64,000 nucleotides of DNA from Janthinobacterium sp. PAMC25594 (GCF_019443505.1 NZ_CP080377.1:868001-932000), one strand, 5' to 3'. Shown: positions 48,003 to 59,188, counted from the first letter of the stretch. Notes: a model not told the origin generated them from the letters alone. Made by a program: numbers and translations.

Positions 48003-48694
48003 GGACACGCCTGCATCTCGGGCATATCGGGCGTAGCGGGCTTGTCGATGCTGTAGCCGATGGCATGCACGGTGCGGATCAGCGCCTTGCCCAGTTTGCG
48101 CCGCAAATGGTGGATATGCACCTGCAGCGCGTTGCTGTCGATTTCCTCGCCCCAGCTGTAGACGCCCTCTTCCAGCTGCACGCGGCTCAGGATGCGCCCG
48201 CGCTGCTCGACGAGCATCAACAGGATGCTGAACTCCTTGCCCGTCACGGGCACCGCCACGCCGCCCTGCCGCACCTGGCGCGCGGCGACGTCGATGACGA
48301 TATCGCCGTGCACGAGTTCTTCGTGCGTGCGCCCGGCCGCGCGGCGGCAGGCGCTGCGCATGCGCGCCGCCAGCTCATCGAGGTCGAAGGGTTTGACGAT
48401 GAAGTCGTCCGCGCCCGCGTCCAGGCCCGTCACGCGGTCGACGATCTGATCGCGCGCCGTGACGATCAGGATCGCCCCGTCATAGCCGCCACGGCGCAAG
48501 GTCGCCAGCGCCTGCATGCCATCCTCGCCCGGCAGGGCCAGGTCGAGCAACAGACAGCCATAGCGGTGCAGGCGCACGGCCATGTGCGCGCTTTCGGCCG
48601 ACTGCACCCAGTCGACCGCATAGCCGGCCTGCTCCAGCCCCATCTGCGTGGCGCGCCCCAGCTGAGGGTCGTCTTCTGTCAGCAATATGCGCAT
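47999..48694 (-). CDS. OmpR-family response regulator, QseB/PmrA-like
   Basis: A 231-residue regulator. Receiver 1-115 with acidic TEDD, phosphoacceptor Asp in CLLLDLALPGEDG and Lys in FIVKPFDLDEL. Winged-helix DNA-binding domain about 130-220 (GGVAVPVTGKEFSILLMLVEQRGRILSRVQLEEGVYSWGEEIDSNALQVHIHHLRRKLG). It is the partner of the overlapping kinase. The 15-bp palindrome at 48758-48772, 64 bp upstream, resembles TTAA-spaced PmrA/QseB sites and is a candidate autoregulatory operator shared with the divergent cytochrome b561 gene. Confidence 0.93.
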   Translation of the reverse strand: MRILLTEDDPQLGRATQMGLEQAGYAVDWVQSAESAHMAVRLHRYGCLLLDLALPGEDGMQALATLRRGGYDGAILIVTARDQIVDRVTGLDAGADDFIVKPFDLDELAARMRSACRRAAGRTHEELVHGDIVIDVAARQVRQGGVAVPVTGKEFSILLMLVEQRGRILSRVQLEEGVYSWGEEIDSNALQVHIHHLRRKLGKALIRTVHAIGYSIDKPATPDMPEMQACP

Positions 48695-48757
48695 CGTGGC
48701 CTGTCCTGTCTGGCTGTCGTGTCCGGGATTTCATGCTGGCAGCGTAGGCGCCGGACA

Positions 48758-48772
48758 TTAAGAACTTCTTAA
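48758..48772. promoter_or_regulatory. 15-bp palindrome between qseB-like and cytochrome b561 genes
   Basis: TTAAGAA-C-TTCTTAA, a perfect 7-1-7 palindrome. TTAA half-sites 11 bp apart resemble OmpR-family (PmrA/QseB) recognition sequences. It is 64 bp from the regulator start and 119 bp from the b561 start. Confidence 0.5.
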
Positions 48773-48890
48773 CATCTGCGGGCGACCATCGATCCATCGT
48801 CCACTTTCGGCTGCTTCCCATGCCAGCCCCCTATCTTAACCGCTGGCGGCCAGACGCATCATCCACGCAACACAACGACAAGGAAACACC

Positions 48891-49433
48891 ATGAATACCG
48901 AGAAATTGACGACGCAAGGCTGGCGCTATGCCGCCCCGGCGCGCCTGCTGCACTGGCTGATGGCCGTGCTGATCCCCGCCATGCTGGCCCTGGGCTGGTA
49001 TATGATGGAGGTCGAGGACGATCCCGGCAGCGAGGTGTACTTCAATCTGCATAAATCGCTGGGCTTGCTGCTCCTGCTGCTGCTCGCCGCGCGCGCCGCC
49101 TGGCGCCTGGGCCACAGGCCGGCCAGCCTGCCGCCGTCCGTGGCACCGTGGCAAGCGCGCCTGTCGCGCCTGGGCCACGGCTTGCTGTACGCGGGCATGC
49201 TGCTGGTGCCGGCCGCGGGCCTGGCCGGTGCGCTGCTGAGCAAGAGCGGCGTGGCCTTTTTCGGCCTGGCCCTGCCGCGCTGGTTCGTGCCCGACCACGC
49301 GCTGGCCGAACAATGCTTCGGACTGCACGAACTGGGCGCCTGGACCCTGGCCGCCCTGATCGTCCTGCACGCCCTTGCCGGCCTCAAGCATCTGCTGCTG
49401 GACAAGGACGGCGTCTTCCAGCGCATGCTGTAA
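48891..49433 (+). CDS. Cytochrome b561 family protein
   Basis: A 180-residue four-helix di-haem-type membrane cytochrome. Candidate haem histidines lie in helix 1 (APARLLHWLMAVLIP), helix 2 (FNLHKSLGLLLLLLL), helix 3 (RLGHGLLYAGMLLVP) and helix 4 (LHELGAWTLAALIVLHALAGLKHLL). Members transfer electrons from quinol, or scavenge superoxide as in E. coli CybB. It diverges from the qseB-like regulator over 196 bp. Such adjacency is common and suggests control by that system. AAGGAAACACC precedes the ATG. Confidence 0.9.
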   Translation: MNTEKLTTQGWRYAAPARLLHWLMAVLIPAMLALGWYMMEVEDDPGSEVYFNLHKSLGLLLLLLLAARAAWRLGHRPASLPPSVAPWQARLSRLGHGLLYAGMLLVPAAGLAGALLSKSGVAFFGLALPRWFVPDHALAEQCFGLHELGAWTLAALIVLHALAGLKHLLLDKDGVFQRML

Positions 49434-49470
49434 CGGGCACCGCCCTTCGGCCACGCGGCGGGCCTGCCGG

Positions 49471-50457
49471 CTACAGCCAGCCCTCGCGCTTCAGGCGCCG
49501 GTGCAGCCAGTAGCAGCCGGCGATGATGACGACGATGACGGCCGGATAGCTGCCGCGCCACTTCAGTTCCGGCATGAATTCGAAGTTCATGCCGTACAGG
49601 CTGAAGACCATGGTGGGCACGGCCAGGATGGCGGCCCAGGCGGCCAGGCGCTTGACCACCTCGTTCTGGCGGATCGAGATTTGTCCCAGCGCCACCTGCA
49701 TGGCCGAATTGACCAGCTCGCGCATCTGCCCCGCCGTGTGCGTGACGCGTTTGACGTGGTCGAGGATGTCGCGGTAATAGATGCGGTTTTCCTTGGGCAC
49801 GATGTCGCCATGGAAGCGAATCAGCTGGGTGCAGATGTCGTGCAGGGGATTGACGGCCGCGTCGAGCTTGAGCAGTTCCGTCTTGAGCTGGTAGAAATCC
49901 TGCAGCTTGTCTTCGGAGAGACTGGGCTGGAACAGCTGCAGCTCGTAGTGCTGGAAGCGCGACTGCAAATGGTCGATGCAGGGCTGGTACTGGTCGACGA
50001 TGAAGTCGATGATGGAATACAGCACGTAGCCAGGGCCTCTGGCCAGTTTCTCGGGCACGCTTTCCTTGCGCTCACGCAACTTTGCATAACCGGCCGAGGC
50101 GCCATGGCGCACCGTGATGATAAAGCGGGGTCCGAGAAAGACGTGGGTTTCGCCGTACACGATGGCGCCGCCGTCCAGGGTAGCCGTGTGCATCACCATG
50201 AACAGCGTGTCGCCGTACTCTTCCAGCTTGGGACGCTCGTGCGCGCCCTGCGCATCCTCGACGGCCAGTTCGTGCAAGCCAAAAGCGGACTCCAGCGCCT
50301 GCATGGCGATGCCATCGGGACCGGCCAGGCCTATCCACACGAAACAATCGGGGTCGCCGAGGAAGTCGCCCACCTTGTCGATGTCGAAATGGGCGATCTT
50401 CCTGCCATCGCGATACGCTTCGCAATTGACGACGGCGGCGTGGGTACTCAAGTCCAT
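49471..50457 (-). CDS. CorA-family magnesium/divalent cation channel
   Basis: A 328-residue CorA protein: a soluble N-terminal funnel domain with long helices, then two C-terminal membrane helices. The YGMNFEFMPEL motif between them contains the GMN selectivity signature, and the chain ends in a basic tail (HRRLKREGWL). It forms a pentameric Mg2+ (or Co2+/Zn2+) channel in the inner membrane. The ATG at 50457 opens MDLSTHAAVVNCEAYRDGRKI, typical for the family. Sequence alone does not separate CorA from the zinc exporter ZntB, but GMN and the N-terminal pattern fit CorA. Confidence 0.9.
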   Translation of the reverse strand: MDLSTHAAVVNCEAYRDGRKIAHFDIDKVGDFLGDPDCFVWIGLAGPDGIAMQALESAFGLHELAVEDAQGAHERPKLEEYGDTLFMVMHTATLDGGAIVYGETHVFLGPRFIITVRHGASAGYAKLRERKESVPEKLARGPGYVLYSIIDFIVDQYQPCIDHLQSRFQHYELQLFQPSLSEDKLQDFYQLKTELLKLDAAVNPLHDICTQLIRFHGDIVPKENRIYYRDILDHVKRVTHTAGQMRELVNSAMQVALGQISIRQNEVVKRLAAWAAILAVPTMVFSLYGMNFEFMPELKWRGSYPAVIVVIIAGCYWLHRRLKREGWL

Positions 50458-50547
50458 GATAATTTTCGGGCTACGATGTCGGGCCGTCAGTATAGCGGAA
50501 CGAAACTATCATTCTGTTAAGTTGGCCAGCGTCGCCCGCAACGAAGC

Positions 50548-51180
50548 TTAAAACAGGCCGAACAGCGATTTTTTCGGCGCCGTGCAGGCCGCGGTAACGG
50601 GCGCCTCGATTTCCTGCTTGGCCGCCGGATCCGTCACATCGAACAGCACCTGCTTGCACTTGTTTTCACCCAGGAAGTGGAATTCCACCTGATATTTCTT
50701 GCCCGCTTCCGGCGTCAACTGCAAGGTCAGCGGGCCGCAGGAACCGGCACGCAAGCCGTGTTCGGCCGGCCAGTCGGCGTAAGCCTGCACCCAGACCGGT
50801 GCGCCCGCCGTCAGCGTCTTCTCCACTTCCGGCAGCACGCCCGTCATGCGCCGCGAACGCTCGACCATCTTCGAGATAAACGGCAACAATTTTTCGCGCA
50901 AGGTCGTGGCGTCATACACCTTGCCCACCGGCGTGAAGTCCTTGCACTCTTGCGCGCTGCCACTGGTGCCGTAGTCCACCACCATCTGCTCGCCCGACGA
51001 TATCAGGCTCAGTTTCGCAACCGTGAGCACGGCGGCCGCTTCCGCGACGACAGGCTGCGCCACCGGGGTTTCCACCGCCTGCTTCGCCACGACTTCGTCA
51101 CCGGCCCCGGCCGCCCAGGCACTCACGCTGGCGGCAGCCAGCAAGACACTCAATACACCACGCACACTATCTTTACGCAC
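50548..51180 (-). CDS. Secreted hypothetical protein
   Basis: A 210-residue protein with a Sec signal peptide (residues 1-24, ...VSVLLAAASVSAWAAG). The mature part has four to five cysteines (QECKDF, GSCGPL, NKCKQV, TAACTA), which could form disulfides in the periplasm, and no domain I recognise. The middle (GQMVVDYGTSGSAQECKDFTPVGKVYD) is beta-rich. The start at 51180 is GTG with only a weak GGA upstream; no in-frame ATG follows a stop, so the start is less certain than for neighbours. It precedes the CorA gene by 90 bp on the same strand. Confidence 0.6.
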   Translation of the reverse strand: MRKDSVRGVLSVLLAAASVSAWAAGAGDEVVAKQAVETPVAQPVVAEAAAVLTVAKLSLISSGEQMVVDYGTSGSAQECKDFTPVGKVYDATTLREKLLPFISKMVERSRRMTGVLPEVEKTLTAGAPVWVQAYADWPAEHGLRAGSCGPLTLQLTPEAGKKYQVEFHFLGENKCKQVLFDVTDPAAKQEIEAPVTAACTAPKKSLFGLF

Positions 51181-51491
51181 AAGAAATCCAGATTCAAAGT
51201 AGGTTTCATCGAAACATTAGTTAATTCAACATAACTAATATTGCCATAAAAGATAATATATTAAATATTTCCATATGGCAATTTTATCTCGTGCGGTTTG
51301 CCAGCGCGCGCCGTCGATGGCGCGGCAGGCATCCATGTCCGTCATCTTGTTGACGGCATCGACAGACTCGGCAAAGTTATCCTGGCAGCCCGGATATCGC
51401 TGGCGCCCAGGCATCATGGGGCGAAGACCGGACCTTGAGAAATAGCGGTATTATCCAGTCAATATCACCCCAATTTGACATCCGCCATCAC
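51181..51491. other. A+T-rich gap with an inverted repeat
   Basis: About 310 bp without a supported gene. ATTGCCATA (51240-51248) and TATGGCAAT (51274-51282) form a 9-bp inverted repeat around an A+T-rich loop. Together with the neighbouring gene remnant this looks like a spot of past rearrangement. Confidence 0.4.
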
Positions 51492-51671
51492 ATGCATTCA
51501 TCCTCTGTCCCGGGCACCGAAGGGTATGCCGAAGATGCCGAGCAGCTTATTGCCCGGTATGAAAACGTAATCGCTGCGGATAAATACCAGGTCGTGCGCC
51601 ATTTGCTGCCTGGACAGGCAGGCGCCGTGCTCGACGAGTCAGCTGGTCCTGGCTGGTTTTTTCAGCGATGA
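51492..51671 (+). pseudogene. Truncated class I SAM-dependent methyltransferase (5' remnant)
   Basis: A 59-residue reading frame. Its first ~50 residues (GYAEDAEQLIARYENV, then VVRHLLPGQAGAVLDESAGPGW) match the start of a methyltransferase family whose motif I normally reads VLDIGAGTGRDA. Here motif I is changed (LDESAGPGW) and the frame stops directly after, with the rest of the ~200-residue enzyme missing. The next gene begins 16 bp further on the other strand. No obvious ribosome site. I read it as a decayed, non-functional remnant. Confidence 0.6.
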
Positions 51672-51687
51672 GAGATGCCGCGGCAGG

Positions 51688-54201
51688 CTAGGCCGTCGAC
51701 ATGACCGCATTCAAGGCGCGCCGCAATTCCTTCAGCCGGGGCGGCTTGCCCAGCACGCAGTCGACGTGTTCGGGGTAGTCGCTGTCGGCCGCCAGGCGCT
51801 GGCCCCAGCCCGTGAGCATGATGATGGGCGTGGCCGGCGAGCACTGGCGCACCGCGCTGGCCACCTTGCGCCCGTCCACGTGGGGCATGCCCAGGTCCGT
51901 GATGACCACGGCGAAGTATTCATGCCGCTCGTATGCGGCCTGGAAGCAGTCGATGCCGGCCTGGCCTCCATCGGCCGACACCACCTCGTGGCCATCGATT
52001 TCCAGGATGTCGCGCAGCGACTTGAGCACCATCGGGTCGTCGTCCACCACCAGGATGCGCAGGCGCGGTGGCACCACGTGGGCCGTGTCGGGCGCATCCT
52101 CCCTTTCGTCCGCGGCGCAGGCGGGAAAATCCAGGCGCACCGCCGTGCCCTGCCCCGGCGCCGTGACGATGTCGATGCTGGCGCCGTGGCGCTCCATCAT
52201 GCCGTACACCATGGCCAGGCCCAGGCCCGTGCCACGCTCGCCCTTGGTGGTAAAAAACGGCTCCAGGCAGCGGCGGCGGGTATTGTCGTCCATGCCGATG
52301 CCCGTGTCGCCCACCTCGATGCGCACCTGCCGCGCCTCTCCCGCTGCGCCGGCGCAACTGGTGCGCACGCTCAGGGTGCCGCCTTCCGGCATGGCGTCGA
52401 CGGCGTTGAAGACCAGGTTGGTCAGCGCTTCGCGGATTTCGCCCACGCTGCAGGGCAGCATGGGCAAGCCGTCCGCCAGCTCCGTGCGCAGGGCGATGAC
52501 GATGCCGCGCTGCTGCGGCATGTCGCTCCAGCGCGCGCGCGTCAGGTCCAGCACCTGTTGCACCACCAGGTTGGCGTCGATGGGCGACAGCGCCACCTGC
52601 GGTTCGCGCTGGCGGTAGAATTCACGCATGCGCGCCACGGTGGCGGCCACGTCGTCGATGGCGCGCTCGATGACTTCCAGGCAATGCCGGCCCTGCGGAC
52701 TGAGATTGGTTTCCGTCTCCAGCAGCGATTCCGTGTACAGGGCCACGGGCGAAATGGCATTATTGATGTCGTGCGCAATGCCGCTGGCCATCTGTCCCAG
52801 CGCGCGCAGGCGCTCCTGCTGCATCACCGACTGCTGCGTCTGGCGTAAGTCGTCATACGCGCGCTGCAGCGCGCCGTAGAGCTGCGCCTGGTTGGCGGCC
52901 AGCGCCACATGCTCGCTCAGCTGGCTGAGGAATTCGCATTCGCCGCTGGTAAAGCTGTGCGCGGCATGGCGCGCCACGATCAGGATGCCGAACACCGTAT
53001 TCTCGGCCAGCAGGGGCGCCATGACGAGGGCGCGCAGCCCCCCTTGCGCCAGCCGCTGCGGAAACGGAAACGCCACTTCGGCGATGTCGGCTTCATACAC
53101 GAGCTTGCCGCGCACGCAGCTCGACAGGCCATTCTCGTCGATGGGGATGTGCGCCTGCTCGCCCATCATGAACGACTGCGCCAGCGCCTCGCTGCGCACG
53201 CCCACGCACGTCACCTGCAGCGCGTGCTGCGACGGTTCGTACAGGCAGATGCAGCTGAAATCGATGGGCAACTGGTCTTCCAGGCTGCGCACCACCACCT
53301 GGAAGATGCTGCGCAAGTCCTGCCGCTCGCCGATCGAGCGCGTGATCTGCTGCAGCAGGTTCAGGCGCTCGAGCTGCTCGTGCACCTTGCGCTCGGCCAG
53401 TTGGCGCTCGGCGATCTGCGTTTCCAGGGCGGCATTCGTGTGCGCCAGCTCATCGCGCGAGACGGTGGTGCGGCGCAGCTTTTCCGTCATGCCGTCGAAG
53501 GCGCGCGCCAGGTCGCCGATCTCATTCCTGGTGTGCACGCCGAGCGCAAAATCGAGCTTGCCGGCGCCGACGATCAGGGTGCCCTGGCGCAGCTTTTCCA
53601 GCGGTCCCGTGACGCTGGTCATGGTGAAATAGATCAGGCCGGCCACCAGGGCGATGATCATGCCGCCAAACAGCATCACGGCGACATTGGCCCGCTGCTG
53701 CGCATCGAGCACGCCTTGGCGGCTCAATTCCGACAGCCGCATCGCGTCCGAGATCATGCCCTGCACCTTGCCCATGATCTGGCCGGACAGGCGCGACTCC
53801 AGTTCGCCCAGCACCTCGCGCCGCTGCGGGTCCTGCCCCAGTTCCCGGTGATTCGCCACAAACAGCTCGAACAGGGTCCCCACGCCGGCCAGGTCGCCCT
53901 GCAATTCGCGCAGCAGCGCGCGCTCCTCGCCGGTGCTGAAGGCAGGGTTGGCCAGCAAGCCCGTGGCCAGCGATTCGCTGCGCAGCTGCCACTGGGCCCG
54001 CGTGCGCGCGCCATGGTGCAGCGCATATTCGATCGACAGGTAGCGCAGCGACGTGACGGCTTGCAGGATATCGCCTGCGGCCTTGTTCTTCGCCAGTTCG
54101 CGCTGCATCGCCATGGTGGTGGAGAACAGCACGGCGACGATGATGGCCACCAGCAGCACGCAAAACAGTTCGGCCAGCTTGAAGCGCGTTACGATTTTCA
54201 C
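51688..54201 (-). CDS. Membrane hybrid histidine kinase with HAMP, GAF and C-terminal receiver
   Basis: An 837-residue sensor. Helix 1 about 7-30 (KLAELFCVLLVAIIVAVLF), periplasmic four-helix-type domain about 31-170, helix 2 about 172-193 (VMLFGGMIIALVAGLIYFTM), HAMP about 195-248, coiled coil, GAF about 285-440, HisKA with SGIAHDINNAISPVALY (phosphoacceptor His) near 495, ATPase with VFNAVDAMPEGGTL, DTGIGM and GTGLGLAMVYGMM, and a receiver about 715-835 (VVDDDPMVLKSL, VITDLGMPHVDG, MLTGWG). It is the third gene of an operon, ten bases after the substrate-binding-protein gene. Its periplasmic domain could contact that protein. Confidence 0.9.
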   Translation of the reverse strand: MKIVTRFKLAELFCVLLVAIIVAVLFSTTMAMQRELAKNKAAGDILQAVTSLRYLSIEYALHHGARTRAQWQLRSESLATGLLANPAFSTGEERALLRELQGDLAGVGTLFELFVANHRELGQDPQRREVLGELESRLSGQIMGKVQGMISDAMRLSELSRQGVLDAQQRANVAVMLFGGMIIALVAGLIYFTMTSVTGPLEKLRQGTLIVGAGKLDFALGVHTRNEIGDLARAFDGMTEKLRRTTVSRDELAHTNAALETQIAERQLAERKVHEQLERLNLLQQITRSIGERQDLRSIFQVVVRSLEDQLPIDFSCICLYEPSQHALQVTCVGVRSEALAQSFMMGEQAHIPIDENGLSSCVRGKLVYEADIAEVAFPFPQRLAQGGLRALVMAPLLAENTVFGILIVARHAAHSFTSGECEFLSQLSEHVALAANQAQLYGALQRAYDDLRQTQQSVMQQERLRALGQMASGIAHDINNAISPVALYTESLLETETNLSPQGRHCLEVIERAIDDVAATVARMREFYRQREPQVALSPIDANLVVQQVLDLTRARWSDMPQQRGIVIALRTELADGLPMLPCSVGEIREALTNLVFNAVDAMPEGGTLSVRTSCAGAAGEARQVRIEVGDTGIGMDDNTRRRCLEPFFTTKGERGTGLGLAMVYGMMERHGASIDIVTAPGQGTAVRLDFPACAADEREDAPDTAHVVPPRLRILVVDDDPMVLKSLRDILEIDGHEVVSADGGQAGIDCFQAAYERHEYFAVVITDLGMPHVDGRKVASAVRQCSPATPIIMLTGWGQRLAADSDYPEHVDCVLGKPPRLKELRRALNAVMSTA

Positions 54202-54211
54202 GGTGGCTTTC

Positions 54212-55236
54212 TCAATGAATGACCGTCATGGCCGATGGCGCCACGGCTTCCAGGCCGTCCAGGTAGACGGCATCGAGGAAGTTCGGCATGTCGCCGCTGC
54301 CGGCCAGCCGGTTCTTGATGGCCCAGCGCGCCTCGTCTTCCAGCGCCAGCAGCAAACCTTGGTCGAGCACGATGCCGAACTGATAACCGTGCCAGGCCGC
54401 CTGCAGGCGTGCCGCCTCGCCGGCCGACGCCGTGGTAAACAGGGCGCGCGCGGCGTCGGGCTCGTCGCGGCAAAAGCGCGCGCCGGCCAGCAGCGCGCGC
54501 AGCACCTTGCGCATCGTCGCCGGGTGGCTGCGCACAAAGTCGCCCGTGCCGGCCACATTGAACAGGCCCGCATACACGTCCTCGCCATAAAAGATGGCCG
54601 CCTTGCCCGCGATGGCATGCGTCATGCCCGTCAGGAAGGGTTCCCAGCCGGCCGCCGCGTCGACCTCGCCGCGCGCCAGCGCACCGGCCAGCTGGTCCGG
54701 CGCGTAGTTGCGCAAGGTGACCTCAGCGGGCAGCAGCTTCTGGCGGTTCAGGAAAGCGTCCAGCGTGAAATGGCCCGAGGTGCCCAGGGTCACGCCGATG
54801 CGCTTGCCCTTCAGGCTGGCGGGCGTGGACACGCCGCGGTCCAGGCGTCCCACGATGCCGTGGTCGCGCTCGGCCTCGAAGATGCTGGCGATGATGACGA
54901 CGGACTGGTTTTTGAGGCTGGCCAGCACCACGGGGATGTCGGACACGGTGCCCAGGTCGGCCCTGCCCTGCAGCACGGCTTCCAACGACGCCTTGCCCGA
55001 CGAATATGGTTGCAGCCGCGCGTCGATGCCCTCGCGCGCGAAATAACCGTGTGCGCGCGCGGCCAGTACGGGGCAGCTGCCCACGTATTCCGCATTCACG
55101 GCCAGGCGCAGCACTTCCACCGGGACGGGCGGCGCAGCGGGCCGGGCATTGAGCCGCCAGATGGCTGCCGCGGCCAGCGCCAGCAACAGCGCGATGGCCG
55201 TCAGCCAGATCGCCCGTCGCACCGGCGCCGCGCCGT

Positions 55237-55240
<4 letters not shown>
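54212..55240 (-). CDS. Membrane-anchored ABC-type substrate-binding protein (NMT1/SsuA/TauA-like), probable signalling role
   Basis: A 342-residue type II periplasmic binding protein. An uncleaved-looking N-terminal helix (about 9-28: AIWLTAIALLLALAAAAIWRL) anchors it; there is no lipobox. The binding fold shows LRLAVNAEYVGSCPVLAARAHGYFAREGIDARLQPYSSGKASLEAVLQGRADLGTVSDIPVVLA, KGKRIGVTLGTSGHFTLDAFL and GEVDAAAGWEPFL, typical of nitrate/sulfonate/taurine/thiamine-precursor binding proteins. No ABC permease or ATPase gene is nearby. Its start overlaps the stop of one hybrid kinase (ATGA) and a second kinase follows ten bases later, so a ligand-reporting role is more likely than transport. Ligand unknown. 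Confidence 0.86.
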
Positions 55241-56874
<1,634 letters not shown>

Positions 56875-56985
56875 GCATTCTCCTGGCGCATGACCTTGCG
56901 GGTCGGGAACTTGCCCCGCAACATGCGTTCCGAGCATAGCACTTGAAAATTACCAAAAATACACGCATTGTCACGCGCAAGGTGG

Positions 56986-59184
56986 CTAGGCGAGCTCGGG
57001 AAGCCCCCGCAGCAGCTTGTCCAGGGTCAGCGGATAGTCGCGCACGCGTACGCCCGTGGCATTGTAGACGGCATTGGCGATCGCGGCCGCCACGCCGCAA
57101 ATGCCCAGCTCGCCCACGCCCTTGGCTTTCATGGGCGAGGACATGGGGTCCGTTTCATCGAGAAAAATGACGTCCTGGTGCGGAATGTCCGCATGCACGG
57201 GTACTTCGTAGCCGGCCAGGTCGTGGTTGACGAAGAAGCCACGGCGCCGGTCGACCACCAGTTCTTCCATCAGGGCCGCGCCCACGCCCATGGTCATGGC
57301 GCCGATCACCTGGCTGCGCGCCGCCTTCGGGTTCAGGATGCGGCCGGCCGCGCACACGGCCAGCATACGCCGCACGCGCACTTCGCCCGTGTCGACGTCC
57401 ACGCCCACCTCGACAAAATGTGCGCCGAATGTCGATTGCTGGAATTTCTTGTCGAGATCGCCGTATTCCATATGGTCTTCCGCGACGACGTCGCCATGCG
57501 CGGCTGCCGCCGCCAGCGGTACGCTGCGTTCACCCTGGCTGACTTGCCCATCGGAAAAACGCGCTTCCTTCTCATCGAAGCCCAGCTTGCCGGCGATGGC
57601 CTGGCGCAGGCGCACGCAGGCGGCGTACACGCCGGCCGTCGAGCTGTTGCCGCCCCACTGCCCACCCGAACCGGCCGAGACGGGGAAATCCGAGTCGCCC
57701 AGGCGCACGACGACCCGCTTCAAGGTCACGCCCAGCATTTCCGCCGCCGTCTGCGCGATGATGGTGTAGCTGCCCGTGCCGATGTCCGTCATGTCGGTCT
57801 CGACGGTGACGATGCCGTCACCGTCCAGGCGCACCCTGGCGGCGGACTGCATGACGAGGTTGTTGCGCAAGGCGGCCGCCACGCCCATGCCCACCAGCCA
57901 GCGGCCGTCGCGCCGCGTGCCGGGCCGCGCTTGCCGCTCTTTCCAGCCGAATTCCACGGCGCCCGTGCGCAGGCAGTCGATCAGGCGGCGCTGGGAAAAC
58001 GGTCTGCCCGGTTTTTCCGGGTCCACTTTCGTGTCGTTCAGGATGCGCAAGACGATGGGGTCCATGTTCAATTTCTCCGCCAGCTCGTCCATGGCGATTT
58101 CCAGCGCCATCAGCCCCGGCGCCTCGCCCGGCGCGCGCATGGCGTTGCCTTCCGGCAAATCGAGTACGGCCAGGCGCATGGCCGTCATGCGGTGCTGCCC
58201 CGCGTACAGCAGCCGCGTCTGCATCACGGCCGTTTCCGGCTGCCCCCCTTTCAAGTCGCCCGACCACGATTCATGGCCGATGGCCGTGATCTTGCCGTCG
58301 CGCGTGGCGCCGAGGCGCAGGCGCTGGATGGTGGCGGGCCGGTGCGTCGTGTTGTTGAACATCAGGGGCCGCGTCAGGGCCACCTTGACGGGCCGCTGCG
58401 CCGCGCGCGCGCCCAGCGCCGCCAGCAAGGCTTCCGCGCGCACGAACAGCTTGCCGCCGAAACCGCCGCCGATGTAGGGCGAGACGATGCGCACCTGCTC
58501 TTTCGGCAGTCCCAAAGTGCGGGCCAGGTCGCCCCGGCCCCAGTCCACCATCTGGTTCGCCGTCCACAGCGTCAATGTATCGCCTTCCCAGGCGGCAATC
58601 GAGGCGTGCGGCTCCATCATGGCGTGCGACTGGTCGGGCGTCGTGTAGCTGGCGTCCAGGCGCACGGGGGCATTCGCATACGCGCTGGCGAAATTGCCCG
58701 TCTTGCTGTCGGGCTTGCCATCCTTCGGCTTGCTCGCCGAGTTTTTTGCCTTGGCCAGGTCGAAGGCGCCCGGCTGCTCGACATACTTGACGTCAAGCAA
58801 CTGCGCGGCCGAGCGCGCCTGCTCGAAGGTGTCCGCCACCACCAGCGCGATGGCCTGGTGGTAATGTTGAATGTCCGGGCCACCGAGCAGATGCGCCGTG
58901 TTCATCTTGCCTTTGCCCAGCTTGCCTGCCGATTGCGCCGTCACCACGGCCAGCACCCCCGGCGCGCGGCGCGCCGCGCTGGTGTCAAGCGAGACGATGC
59001 GCCCTTTGGCAATCGCCGCGCCGACGACGTAACCGTAGGCGGCGTGCGGCGCGGCGGTGTGTTGTTCATACGCGTACGGCGCCGTGCCCGTGGTTTTCAG
59101 GGGGCCGTCGATGCGGTCCGTGGGGCGGCCCACGACTTTCAACTGGTCGATGGGGTTCGTCGTGGCGGGTGTCGTGAATTTCAT
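56986..59184 (-). CDS. paoC: Aldehyde oxidoreductase molybdenum-binding subunit, PaoC-like
   Basis: A 732-residue xanthine-oxidase-family large subunit, the length of E. coli PaoC. It binds the molybdenum cytosine dinucleotide cofactor and oxidises aldehydes to acids. Visible motifs: GTAPYAYEQH near the start, MMEPHASIAAWEGDTLTLWTANQMVDWGRGDLA, GGGFGGKLFVRAEALLAALGARAAQRPVKVALTR, and the C-terminal KGVGELGICGVAAAIANAV holding the catalytic Glu. It has no signal peptide and relies on the Tat signal of the small subunit for export. The ATG at 59184 gives MKFTTPATTNPIDQL, as in homologues. It follows paoB by four bases. Confidence 0.92.
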   Translation of the reverse strand: MKFTTPATTNPIDQLKVVGRPTDRIDGPLKTTGTAPYAYEQHTAAPHAAYGYVVGAAIAKGRIVSLDTSAARRAPGVLAVVTAQSAGKLGKGKMNTAHLLGGPDIQHYHQAIALVVADTFEQARSAAQLLDVKYVEQPGAFDLAKAKNSASKPKDGKPDSKTGNFASAYANAPVRLDASYTTPDQSHAMMEPHASIAAWEGDTLTLWTANQMVDWGRGDLARTLGLPKEQVRIVSPYIGGGFGGKLFVRAEALLAALGARAAQRPVKVALTRPLMFNNTTHRPATIQRLRLGATRDGKITAIGHESWSGDLKGGQPETAVMQTRLLYAGQHRMTAMRLAVLDLPEGNAMRAPGEAPGLMALEIAMDELAEKLNMDPIVLRILNDTKVDPEKPGRPFSQRRLIDCLRTGAVEFGWKERQARPGTRRDGRWLVGMGVAAALRNNLVMQSAARVRLDGDGIVTVETDMTDIGTGSYTIIAQTAAEMLGVTLKRVVVRLGDSDFPVSAGSGGQWGGNSSTAGVYAACVRLRQAIAGKLGFDEKEARFSDGQVSQGERSVPLAAAAAHGDVVAEDHMEYGDLDKKFQQSTFGAHFVEVGVDVDTGEVRVRRMLAVCAAGRILNPKAARSQVIGAMTMGVGAALMEELVVDRRRGFFVNHDLAGYEVPVHADIPHQDVIFLDETDPMSSPMKAKGVGELGICGVAAAIANAVYNATGVRVRDYPLTLDKLLRGLPELA

Positions 59185-59188
59185 GGCC

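Noticed and set aside
51235..51417. A 60-codon minus-strand frame in the A+T-rich gap
   Set aside because: No ribosome site, no recognisable domain and mixed composition; I could not support it as a gene.
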